Origin: Spirogloea muscicola
Taxonomy: Eukaryota; Streptophyta; Zygnematophyceae; Spirogloeales; Spirogloeaceae
DNA: 64,000 nucleotides
NCBI GenBank assembly: GCA_009602725.1
Contig: WELB01000254.1
Location: 117,015-181,014, forward strand
Reading direction: 5' to 3'
In this document: positions 14,701 to 24,733 of the stretch, one piece after another
Layout of the letters: the number at the start of each line of letters is the position of its first letter
Numbering within the stretch: the first letter of the stretch is position 1
Translations under genes and position numbers: made by a program
Notes under the pieces: generated by a model
What the model was told of the DNA's origin: nothing
Seen by the model: only the letters and a program-made list of their open reading frames with translations
Databases searched by the model: none

Positions 14701-17700
14701 GTGCTTGTCCGGGACACTACCCCCCTCTCTATCAATCCTCCAAGTCACCAGCTCCTCCTTCAAAGACTTGGTCGAGATCAGGTTCCTCAGATGCTCCACA
14801 TAAGGCACAATAAAGTCATCCCTCCAAAGTACAAGGCACTCAAGCGCCAGCTGCTGCACAACCGGATTGCAATCTGGGAGGTGCCTGTACCGGCAGAAAC
14901 AGAAATGTACAACAGCTTCATCAGTAACTGCCACACAGACTCTTTGGAGCAGCAAGACAGATAGTCAAGAAGGGCACCTCATGATCACCTGGTTAGCAGC
15001 AAACCCTTGACCTGAGGGCCGCAGAAGAAAGCGCGAGCATTTTTCATAGTGCGTAAGAGCGTCAGCCACTCTTTGAGTGGCTCTCTCCAAGCCTTCACTC
15101 CTCCAGTCTGCGGGCCCAAGCTGGGTGGCTGGGCACCCTTTTGCAGCCTGCATCAAGCATGTCACTGGCAACTGACGCAATTGCACACTACGAGGTAAAG
15201 ATGCAAGCATAAGCTGAATTTCAGCAAGCCACTGGCTGCACATTGTGTTACTATGTGTGCATGCAGATTGAGATTCGTGTTTATGAGCAGGACAATTGCA
15301 GTCAGCTCTTCAAGAACAATAATAGATGAAGAAAGCCAACAAGCATGCAACTCACCATTCACTAGGCCCGCTATCATTGCCGTTGTACGCCAGAAACAGG
15401 GGAATCAAGGTGCGGGACCGGCCCTCTGCAAGTGAAGGAACATTCTGCAATGTCTTGAGAAGGAGACCAAGGGTGGTTCCTGGGTCTGTAGGTAAATTGC
15501 GCTGCGTCCAAGCGTCATGGAAGCGCCTCCACACATCTGCAAGTGCAGCAGCACATTCAATCTTCATGACTGACAATGGTGTGAGCTGCAAAATATTTTA
15601 GCTCCTTCTTACATGTATATCCTTGTACCATAGCATAACCTTCAACAACTCCCAGATGGACAGGTATGAAGCTGAGCTAACAGTGTGAGTAGTTTCACAC
15701 ATAAGCATCTGGACAGTGTGACAAGAAACAATTCGATCACAATGTTGAAACGTGTGCTAACAGTGCCTAATTACTGTCAGAAATCTCAGAAAGGGCACTT
15801 AAGCCCGCCATGCTATACAACAGCAAGTCCTCCGGAAAACCCACCAAGAGGTGCTGCCTCGTCATCCATACTTCCTCTCACATGTGTTGACTCCCTCTCC
15901 TTGAGCCACTGCAAGAACCTGTCTTGCACAGCTTGCAGGTGCTGAATGACTATGGGCCACGCTCTCTGTGTGTGCAACCTGAGTAGACCTGATTGCAGCA
16001 AGTTAACAGCTAGCATGTCAGCCTTGCCATCAGCATCAAGTACAACACTAGGAAGTGTCATAGCACAATCATAGTACAAAAAAGATTTGAACTTGACATA
16101 GTTTACACAAGCTTTCTTCTGATGACAGAGACTAGCATCTCACCTGAAAGGCAGTCACTGGCTGCCTCCCAGAGAACAGCAAACGGGATCTGGAGGACCC
16201 CAATCATAGAAGAGGCCAGGATGGCCACATGCTCTGGGCGGGCCATTGAGTTGCAAGCTTGCTTTTCAAGATGGGAGATAAGCGTGCAGCTCCGCCTGGC
16301 AGAGTCAAGCTGAAGCGGCGCCTCCTCGATAGCAAGGAGTCTCCGTACAATCTGGGGAGGTATAATAGCTGGTCCTCATCAGCTATTGGTCATCATCAGC
16401 TATTGAATGCTGGTGTGCAAATTTGTTCAGCAGATTTGCAAGCTTCTCCAACTACACATGCTTGTATGTTCAACAAGAATCTGACACAAGCAAGGCTAAT
16501 GATAATCACACATCAGGGCTCTCTGCATACTAGATGAAGATGTTGAAGCAGAGAGGGTGTGTAACACAATGCTGCAACATACTGCTGAGATCATCACTGT
16601 TGACAGGAGGGTCTACCAGTCAAGGCCAACAAATGCAAGTCTGAGGTTTTTGCTTGACATACTGTTGGCTCTTCTTTGAGAGTTGGGCTTTGCGGACTGT
16701 GTGTCGATGCTGCAGACCTTGCACCCTCCAGCAACCGCAACACCTTCAAAGAGGCTACTCTCAACTCCCTATCTGGCGAGGCAAGGTTCGAGTGCAGACT
16801 TTGCATCATGCCAAAACCTTCCAGAAGATCCAGCAGATGCGCTTGGCTCTGTGGAGAATCCAGTCTCAGCATCCTGCAACTCCAACATATTGACATCAGC
16901 TGTCTCTGCACATAGTGCCAACATGCCAAATGCAGTCTCTGGCTGCAGACTTGAATGCTTCAGAAATGACAGCAACAAAGCAAATCAGTGAATACCCTGG
17001 AAAGCAAGCAGAGACTCAAGTGTTAAGGACAGCTCTTACAAGCTTGGCTTCCTGACCGCTAGCTTCCACAGAAGGCATCTAATTGCCACCTCGTGACTGA
17101 AGAGGTCAAGTGGCTGCTGACCATGTGCTGTGGTAGTCAAGGAATGCAGCGACAGCAAGGAGCACCGCGGCAGAGCCTCGATGACGCTTGGCCAGCTCCA
17201 AGTACCACGGGAGCAAGGCCTGCAGCTCCTCCAACGATGTATAATTCTGCAACTTGGAGTGCGCGCTGGCAGCCACCCCAAGCAGGCAGTGCCACAGCCG
17301 CTGGCCACTGCTGCCGGTCTCGCCTGGATGACCTTCCCAGGCTCTTAGGTCCGCGTTCTTCTCATCCTCAGCCATCCGCTTCTCCAACCCAGCAATGAGT
17401 TGAGCACACAGCTCTCTGCCCTCTCGCTCATTTTCTATGGCATACGGCAGGCACTGCAGTGCAGTCCATATGATAGCAGGCTCTTGCCCAAGCCATAGTT
17501 GTCCGTCTTCTGCGACGTTGTTGACAACCTCGTCTGCACCATGGTCTGTCAACGATGTGGCCGATGCTCTTAGTAGGCCAGTGACAAAGGCTGCGAGCCT
17601 CGAGCCCTGAGCTTTTTCGTGACTGACCAGGAGGGCTGGCTTGGCTGGCAATGGCTCCAACTTGAGGCACACGTCCAATAGGAGTGGCAGCAACTCGGTC

Positions 17701-20700
17701 GGGTGCGTCAACATGTGGCGATCTAGGTAACTGCATACAGCCAGCATTAATACCGGCTTACATAAAGCTGCGCACTTGACTACAAGGTGGATCCTTTCAG
17801 CTTGCAGATATTTATTTACCTCCTTAGAGCATGTGATTTCCTTGCGGGCAATATTTTCACAACATATGCAAACTTGGTGCTACAATTGGAGGGAAGATAT
17901 TGCAGGCTGCGCTGCAATATTACCTAAGTAAGGGTGAAGAAAATAGTTGCACAACGGTTGCATCTGCCTGAACTAAACTGCCTAAAATTGGTATCATTCT
18001 GCAGATGTGGATATAAGAGTGAATGAGCTCACACATGGCAGACAAATCAGCAGCAAGATGATAACCACCCTGGCAAGATGCAGATCTGAAGACAGCTTCC
18101 TACCGTGCAAAAGAGCAGAAGAGCAAATATACATCATGATTGTAGAAGACTGTTGCTTACATGGAGCAATCAGGAATAGTGAAGGCCCTGGACCAGCTCG
18201 GAGCAGCTTTGACTATAGCCGCGCGTCCAATGCTGGCGCCAGCCACTTGAGTGTGGCTGTTAATCAAGGCTAATAGCAGCCTCAATGACTGCATGATAAA
18301 GTGAGAAGCAGATTCTCTTGGCTTCCTAAGTGGCGCCAGTGGGCCTGCATTGATCAAAATATCGGCTTGTAGAGTGTCTTCGGATAGAGAGAGGATCAAA
18401 GGCCGCATGAGGGTCTCTGCCAATTGGAACAGCGGGCCGTAGTCTGCAACAATGGAAAAATGAATATATACATATATTAGCAACAAAGTCAAGGCGAGGT
18501 CTCGCAGATTGCAAGCCAGTGTGTTTGTGTTTCACACACGCTAAGACACTGTCAATGACATACACCAAAATTTTATTTCTTGACTTATGTCAGTAAAAGC
18601 TCGGGTGGACTTTTACCATCAACACGGCTTCCTCTGTGGTGCTCCAATGCCCGATTCAGCACAAAAAGCACCCTCGCAGCATGCTTCGACCAGCTGGTCG
18701 TCTCCGCCGCTTGCTCAGGTGCCCCACTCCCAGCACGATCGCCACTTCCGGCAATGGGCTCGTGCTCTGCGTTGGGAGGCAGGGACCCGTGGAGCTCATC
18801 CAGCAAGGCCTGCCAGATGGGTGATGACATCTTGCGGTGCACATGCTGGCAGAGGAGGTCCAAGGTCTCAGCGACCACTAGAGCTGCGACATCTGACCCG
18901 GTTTCAAAAGAAAGGGCATCAGTAGGAGCATTTGCTGGCTTGGTCATAGACGAAATTGAAAGTGCTGAATGAGGATCTCAAGCTTTGATTGAAACCACAC
19001 CTAGAAGACAATCTGATCAAGTTCCACAATGACATCGGAGCTACTGTCATACAAGTACGAGCCAATAACTGACCTTTAACTAAGGTCCTTAAGATATATA
19101 GAAAGTTGCCCTCTGTAGTGGCTGCTTCTCTTACCTTGGCTCTTGCTGCCTTCCCTCGAGAGCGTGGACTTGTCTAAGAGCAGGTGCAGGAGAGGGCCGG
19201 ATCTGGAATGCAGGCCGTGGGACGGCCCTTGCAGGGTGTGCGCGAGAACGGCAGCGCATCCTGAGATCTTGTGCTGGGACGTACTGACTTCTGCTTCACG
19301 CAGCAGCCTTCGAATACCTTGCGCCACCAATGTCATGTGAGGCTTGCTTTTAGAAACTTCAGTGCACCTCCACGAAGTGTCAAGGGTGCACATTTGCGGT
19401 CAAGGATGGCAGCAAGAGGTCCTACTTCAGATGCTCCTACGAGCACAATCTGAGTGCCTGATAGAGCACAGCAAGTTTTCCACTAGCAACAGCAAGCTGA
19501 CACTTGGAGAAATAGGAGGCCAACCTCGTATTAGTTGTTTCAAGGGCGCTTGCCGCAAGAGATAGGCGACTGCCTCAGCTACAAAAAGTCTGATGTGCTT
19601 CTCCTTGTGGAATCTTAGCCGCTTCGTGCACCTGGAAGCACTCAAATCTGATGCTCAGAAAGATGATGAAAGATGAAAGAAAATTGAGCTCATTAAGTTT
19701 GTTCCGTCCTACAAGGTGGTACAAGCATGATACTGCTTAAGGGAAGCTTGTAGGATAAGAAGCTGACCTCAGAACAAGCACAAGGTTCTGAGTGAGGAAG
19801 CTGACAAGGTACTTGAAAGTGTACGAGACGCATGTGAAGACCTGCACAACAAGGAGAGGGCAACCTGAGGTCAAAAGAGGATCGTATTGCAGAGTCGAAA
19901 AGAAGGCGAGAGATTCTGCACATGCAGCACAACAAACATCGAACTTGGCACATTGAGTTGTGTTTCGAAGAGGAGTCACCAGACCTGCTCGAGCAGGTCA
20001 GGGTCATGGTCTGCTCCAGAAAGGAGAAGGGCAGTGAGTGCCCCAAGAACACTAGGCAGGAACCTGCAGTTGCTCGCAGGAAAGACTCAGGCCTTTTTGC
20101 AGTCTGCACAATTCACAGACTTGCAGATAATATGTGACACACTATGTTTTTGCCTGATGCAAGCACAATTGCCAGGAATCTATTTATTGAGGCCACTACT
20201 TCTGCTGGCTTCGCAATATGCTTGCTTTGCATGAATCTGACAACCTTGGACTGTGCCAGGAAAGGCGACACTCATGGGAGGAAGTATTCTCGCAAGTCCC
20301 TAGCCAATATTGCTGTTAGGCTGGACACAGTGAAGCAAAATCAGGAGAAGGTCCGTCAGGCGCTCGCCTTGGGTTGGGCAGGTGCATATCTCGTGGCTTC
20401 CCAATACTTGACACACCTACTTATTGCACGTCCAGCACTCCTGGAGAGCTTAGCCTTGCACATGCAGTCAGCTTTTACGAGGCGCGAACACAGACGGTTG
20501 TGCATAAGGCCAATCTGCTGTGCAAATCTAGGAAGGAAGGCTGAGAAGGGCTCCAGGTAAGCTTCTGAGAGCTCAGGGTGGCTTTGAAGACACTGAGGGC
20601 CGCAAACGTTGGTGATAATAAAGGGCATCAACGACGTGGCATGCATCCTGGCTGAGAGGAGGATCGACATCTGACCTCAATATTGGGTCGAGGGAGAGGG

Positions 20701-22002
20701 CAGCATCCAGGCGCATGCGCGAGAGGAGGGCCGACACGATGGCATCCCGGTGATGCAGGAGCTGCGGCATCGTTTGCACAAGCGGCAGCAGCTCCTGGTA
20801 GAGAGTGTTGAAGTCGGCGGCGCTGTTGAGCTCCTGAAGCACCACAGCAACAGCCAGCAGACACTTGGTCATACGTGACAGACTGCTGATGGATCTTGCT
20901 CCCTGAATTTGCAGCTGGGGAGCTAGCCTCAGTCAGCAGCAGTTGAGTGCCGACAGCTGGTAGAGCTAAGGCCAGCTTCCACAGAGAGACGACGTCATGG
21001 CAGCAAACTGGTTCCAGCTTGTCCTCCTTGCTTGCCCTTGCATGGCAGCGCGGATGAAGCTGCAGGAACCTGCTGCAAGCTTAAACCCTGTGACCTGTCT
21101 GTGCTAGCCAACTACCTCATCTGCAATTCCTTTCAACAATTGGTTGGAACAAGCTTGAGCAAGGTAAGATCCAAGATCTGACACTATATCAACTTGATCA
21201 TTGCGGCCCAGCTGCGAAAAGCATCTGTTGGTGTTGGCAAACAGGCTGACCTCCGGGCATAGCGCTGTACATTTATACTATTGCTACTCTAACACAAACT
21301 CGCTGCCACTATGACAGCATACGCTCTTATATAATAAACGGTCACATACGGTCTGTCTAATCAAAACCAGCAGCTTTTGTATATAAGCAGTTGCTAGCCC
21401 ACGCAGGACTTTGGACGAGAAATCCTTGCAGCTTTGCTGTGCCAGCCCACCAGCGTGCTAGCACAAGCGCAAGGGTTTGGGGTTTGAGATTAAAGGGTTT
21501 AGGGAGGATTCAGCGAGTCCACCTGACGGTTTGCCACTAGGCCTTCTGCCTACCGCTAGCACGCCTGAGCAACGGAAGCGGATAGTCTGCGCACCCGCCA
21601 TCGCAGGAGCGACTCGTGGAAGAAGGAGGTGCTGGTGCCGGCAGGCGCGGCCGGCGCCGGTGCGAGGCTGCGGAAGACGTCGATGTCCACTGCCTCGAGG
21701 CGGCGCGCGAAGCTCCGGAACTGCGCCGTGGCGCTCGATATAGAGGGGCCCGCGGTGGCGGCGACATCAGCCACAACTTTCGGAGAGCTAAGCGGCTGTA
21801 GCTCACTAAGTAGCGGCAGGCTGTGAATCCAGCCGAGTGCATATATAGGGAAACTTAAGTGCAACACGGCAGGGGTGCAGGCGACGGTGTCAGCAACTGT
21901 GCAGCCGGCAGTGCCACGAGAGAGCGCTCCACGCACCACAAAGCGCTTGCGGCCGGAGCTTGGATTGAGGCTCCGCGTGTAGCGCGGCGCCTGGCGCGCC
22001 AT
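5759..22002 (-). CDS. UTP20: UTP20/DRIM, U3 snoRNP (SSU processome) HEAT-repeat protein
   Basis: Very large nucleolar HEAT-repeat protein of the small-subunit processome, needed for 18S rRNA maturation. Start: exon 1 is 22002-21937 (ends GRKRFV, donor gtgcgt), exon 2 is 21720-21595 (FRSFARRLEAVDIDVFRSL...SLLRWR), exon 3 begins at 20833 (ELNSAADFNTLYQELLPLVQ). All three join in phase 0 and reproduce the UTP20 N-terminus. Further coding blocks, approximate ends: 19645-19427, 19393-19076, 18947-18585, 18492-18157, 17747-17106, 16929-16594, 16079-15813, 15591-15352, 15243-14965, 14955-14557, 14384-13464, 13269-12973, 12814-12509, 12483-11818, 11672-11481, 11449-11258, 11215-10242, 9915-9349, 9520-9029 (overlaps the previous block, so the true boundary is unresolved), 8866-8558, 8362-7928, 7832-7521, 7252-6509, 6404-6250, 6066-5759. 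Diagnostic pieces: GPHVEPKLLAFAFTWLRG, VRDVARATLAAVAAELGGRY with MMHILGYTVHAILYKM, MGEVAEEREVEAIASKM, and the basic C-terminus (KRQAQNRRKVAEHKRKRG). No disabling lesion was noticed, but not every splice site was checked. Confidence 0.92.
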
Positions 22003-22011
22003 GATCGGCGA

Positions 22012-22038
22012 CGGCGGCGGCGGCGGCGGCGGCGGCGG
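22012..22038 (-). repeat. (CGG)9 trinucleotide repeat in the UTP20 5' leader
   Basis: Nine uninterrupted CGG triplets on the plus strand, read as (CCG)9 in the UTP20 sense direction and ending 9 nt before its ATG at 22002. A GC-rich 5'-UTR triplet repeat like this tends to be length-polymorphic. Confidence 0.85.
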
Positions 22039-22139
22039 GCGCCGGCTCGCGGCTATGCCGGCGGCGGCGCTGGCGGCAGGGCCCCAGGGTGTTGTCCTAC
22101 AATGGCGGGGTTCAAGGAACGTCACTCACCTATTAGCCT

Positions 22140-22440
22140 TCCTTTCAAGAAAGAAAGTGGGGCTCTTAGAAGAAGAAAATGCTCGCCCATTGAGACTAGG
22201 GGCTAGAAAAGCCAGCTCTTAAAAGCTCTTAAAAGGGGCGAGCGCGGCCACATTAGGTTGTGGCTGGGAGGGGCCAGCCCAAAGAAGAAACCGCGGCCAG
22301 ATTGACTGGTGGCTGGGAGAGGCCAGCCCAAAGGAATGGACAAGGTCTGAAGGAGCCGGGGTGCTAAGGAAGCTATTAAGAGAGAAGGAGCTCGCCCATA
22401 GGCAGAGGGGCTGGCAGAAGCCAGCCAGAAAAAAATAGAT
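22140..22440 (-). mobile_element. Cluster of inverted LINE 3'-tail units upstream of UTP20
   Basis: Read on the minus strand, this stretch holds at least three consecutive copies of the LINE tail signature. Each has a GGGCTGG...CCAGCC hairpin (for example 22257-22300 and 22302-22335), TGGCCGCG/TGGCCGC-like spacers, a TTGTCCATTC motif and GGGCGAGC. Two adjacent units (around 22243-22295 and 22289-22335) are near repeats of each other. The cluster abuts, in inverted orientation, the LINE body that starts at about 22441 and sits within 140 bp of the UTP20 start codon, so it probably overlaps that promoter. Confidence 0.65.
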
Positions 22441-23523
22441 AGTGACCAAAGAGGCGGTGGCGGTGGCGGAGGTCGACCCTCTGCCATTCCAGGTGTCTCG
22501 CTTCGCTCCGCCCACCAGGAGCTGCTCGCGGCGCACCCGGACCTGGCCGGCCAGGCGGTATCCTTTGCGCACCTCGCGCACACCGCCGACTTGCGCGTCC
22601 AAGCGCGCATCGCGGCAGTGGTCGACAAGGCCGCCTACACCCCCGCCGTGCTGCAGCTCCCCGAGGCCGACTTGCGCGGGCGCGCGAGACTCCACTCGGC
22701 CTCTTCCCCGGGGGCTGCGGCGTGGCTCCAGGCCCTCTCCCTCAACGACGCCCTCACCCTCCCGGACGAGGTATTCCGCAGTGCCGTCCACCGGCTCCTG
22801 GGCCTGCTGCCGCCATGTCTCCAGGGTGTGCGTCAATGTGAGTGTGGCGAGCGCGGGACCGAGCCTGGAGAGCTGGCTGCTCATGTTCTGCGCTGTTCCC
22901 ACGACGGAGAGCGGACAGCGGCCCACGACCGCCTCCGCGACGTAATGCATGGCATCCTGTTGGAGGCTGGTTTCTCCGTGGCAGCAGAGCACTCCGGAAT
23001 CATGCCAATCCAGCACAGGGCCGACGGTCTCCACGCCAGGCGTGTAGACCTGGTGGCCACCCGACAGGCCGGCGGGCCACGTCTTCTCCTGGACGTGGTG
23101 ACTACTGATGCCTATGACCGCTCACACCCAGCTAAATGTGCCACCACGGCTGGGTATGCGGTCGCCTGCGCTGCTCGGGCCAAAGAGCTGAAGTACGCGG
23201 ATCATCCGCGGGAAGACGAGTTCTTCCCGTTGGCCATCGACACACATGGGGCGCTGGGCGCTCGGTGGCTCGAGCTGCTCACCCAGCTCGCCCGCCACAC
23301 CATCGCCCGGCGCTTCCATGGGGAGCCGGTTGACTTCCCTGCAGCCGGGTCGCTGGCGCAAGTGTATCGAATGCGCCTGGCCGTCTCGCTGCAGAGGTCC
23401 ATGGCCCGGGCGCTGCACCTTCGTGCCGGCAGAGCCCTCGCTGCTGCCTCTGGCTCTGGCCAGGGGACCCACTTCCAGGAGCCCAGCATCTCTGATCTGC
23501 GGCTGCTTAGCAGGGGTTACTGA
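22441..23523 (+). CDS. C-terminal part of LINE polymerase ORF: zinc knuckle plus PD-(D/E)xK-like endonuclease
   Basis: Open frame of about 360 residues with no natural start (5'-truncated element). Visible in order: a helical segment ending LLGLLPPCLQGVRQ; a Cys/His cluster CECGE...HVLRCSHD followed by AAHDRLRDVMHGIL; then RRVDLVA...RLLLDVVTTDAYD, an AAR-AKELKYADHP helix, FFPLAIDTHGALG, and an Arg-rich tail ending DLRLLSRGY. This order (CxC...H...C, RVDL, LDVV, K helix) is typical of the C-terminal region of retroelement proteins in plants and algae and resembles a restriction-like nuclease fold; that fold is inference. The same RVDLV...GG-RL-MDVV and LAID-HG blocks recur at 34405-34630 and 41300-41490, which supports the retroelement call. 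Confidence 0.75.
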   Translation, partial: SDQRGGGGGGGRPSAIPGVSLRSAHQELLAAHPDLAGQAVSFAHLAHTADLRVQARIAAVVDKAAYTPAVLQLPEADLRGRARLHSASSPGAAAWLQALSLNDALTLPDEVFRSAVHRLLGLLPPCLQGVRQCECGERGTEPGELAAHVLRCSHDGERTAAHDRLRDVMHGILLEAGFSVAAEHSGIMPIQHRADGLHARRVDLVATRQAGGPRLLLDVVTTDAYDRSHPAKCATTAGYAVACAARAKELKYADHPREDEFFPLAIDTHGALGARWLELLTQLARHTIARRFHGEPVDFPAAGSLAQVYRMRLAVSLQRSMARALHLRAGRALAAASGSGQGTHFQEPSISDLRLLSRGY

Positions 23524-23700
23524 GTGTCTCGTAGCAGCTTTGTTTCTGTTACTTAGCGCTTCCCCTGGCCCCCTTCTCGTACTCTGTTCATTCTTTTTCG
23601 GGCTGGTTGTTCCAGCCCCTATTCTCAATGGGCGAGCACTTTCTTCCTTCTTCTGCCAGCCCCTCTCTTCTATGGGCGAGCTCATCTTCTTCTCCTCAAT
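22441..23700 (+). mobile_element. 5'-truncated non-LTR retrotransposon (LINE), master-like copy
   Basis: Longest LINE fragment in the window. It holds the 3' end of the polymerase ORF (to 23523), a 3' UTR beginning TGAGTGTCTCGTAGC, then the tail: a TTCATTCTTTTTC motif, a GGGCTGG-TTGTT-CCAGCCC hairpin (23600-23618) and GGGCGAGCACTTTCTT. Related 3' ends lie near 34360, 41041, 41256, 43790-44180 (minus), 63160 and 63958. No poly-A is visible at the 3' end. The left end abuts inverted tail sequence, as expected of 5' inversion or a nested insertion. Confidence 0.8.
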
Positions 23701-23784
23701 GGGGCGAGCATTTTCTTCAATTAGTCGGGTGGGGGGGCCGACCAGAAGAATGAGCTCGCCCATAGAAGAGAGAGGCTGGCAGAA
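23651..23784. repeat. Inverted pair of LINE-tail arms (35 bp, 1 mismatch)
   Basis: Arm 23651-23685 and arm 23750-23784 are reverse complements over 35 bp with a single mismatch, separated by 64 bp. Both arms contain the LINE-tail elements CCAGCC and ATGGGCGAGCTC. The spacer holds a third variant of the tail (GGGGCGAGCATTTTCTT) and a G-rich run. Confidence 0.85.
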
Positions 23785-24733
23785 GCCAGCCAAAAAAGAA
23801 TGGACAAATCCCAAAGAGCTACAACCGGTGCCGAAAAGAAGGGAAACACACACGACCGGAAGGCGCCGGGGCGCGTTGGCGCAGGTCAACGCCCCAGGTG
23901 CTGCGGGCACCTCCGAGTGGTTAACCGCGGGGCAAAACCTTCTGGGTGCTGCCCGGTCAAGCCGGGCAGCTGGATACAAGAGGTATTCTACGGCCTCCAC
24001 GTGGCGCGCTGCCGTCTAGCCGCTGACCCCCCCCCCCAGCCCAGCGGCTGTGCGATAGGCACGTGACAAGCGTGTCCACAGCCACTGCCGCCGGCGGTAG
24101 GGGCGTCGGCGTAGAAGAGGTCAACGGCCTGCCGACAATGCGCCACGTGGAGCGCTGAGGTTGCGCCTCCCTGCCGCCTGCCCAGCTTTGCCGGGCAGCG
24201 GTTGTATGACAAGCCAGGTAGAAAGAACTTTCCTCCAAATCGGGGGGGGCAGCTGTGCAAGAAGTGGCCTTCCTAATGGCGGCAAACGTCCAGCCCGAAA
24301 GAAAGCGTGGCCAGATGGACTGGTGGCTGGGAGTGGCCAGCCCCAACGAACGGACAAGGACAATGGTGAAAGGGCAGACCCACGAGGGTTGACAAAATGT
24401 GGCAAACTTCTCGAGCTGCCCCGCCGTTGACCCGCTCCGACGCGCCGATGCGCCGCTGCCGTCCAGTCGCCGCCCTTCAGGCCCCCCAGTATAAGAGCCA
24501 GGAGGCTCGTCACTTGGCCCCAAGCCCACCAGCCCCAAGCCCGGCGGCCACCTGCCTGGCGCCCCCCCACCGCGACCTCCCCGCGCACCCCGCCTGCCCG
24601 GCTGCTCGCTTCTCCCGCCCCACCGCCCACCCAGCGCGCCTCCCCGACCTTGCAAGCTGCCGCTGGCCTCAGCCCCCCCACTGTCCACCAAAGCGGTCTC
24701 TCGGAGCTAGCGAGCCGCCGCCTCGCCCCCAGC
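23785..24733 (+). promoter_or_regulatory. Neprosin A promoter module
   Basis: Shares, in order, with the upstream regions of B, C, E (inverted) and H: GCCACGTGG-type sites, a homopolymer run (here 11 C, 24027-24037), CACGTGACAAGCGTGTCCAC (24060-24079), GGTCAACGGCCTGC (around 24120), GCCGGGCAG, CTTCTCGAGCTGCCCC (empty site for the B insertion, around 24408), TATAAG at 24490-24495, then GGAGGCTCGTCACTTGG and a long C-rich leader to the ATG 244 bp downstream. CACGTG is a G-box-type core and GGTCAAC contains a W-box-type TTGAC on the reverse strand; their function here is inference. Confidence 0.6.

Noticed and set aside
21556-22125. A separate 189-residue gene just upstream of UTP20
   Set aside because: Its two conserved pieces splice in phase to give the UTP20 N-terminus; the central part is intron 1 read through.
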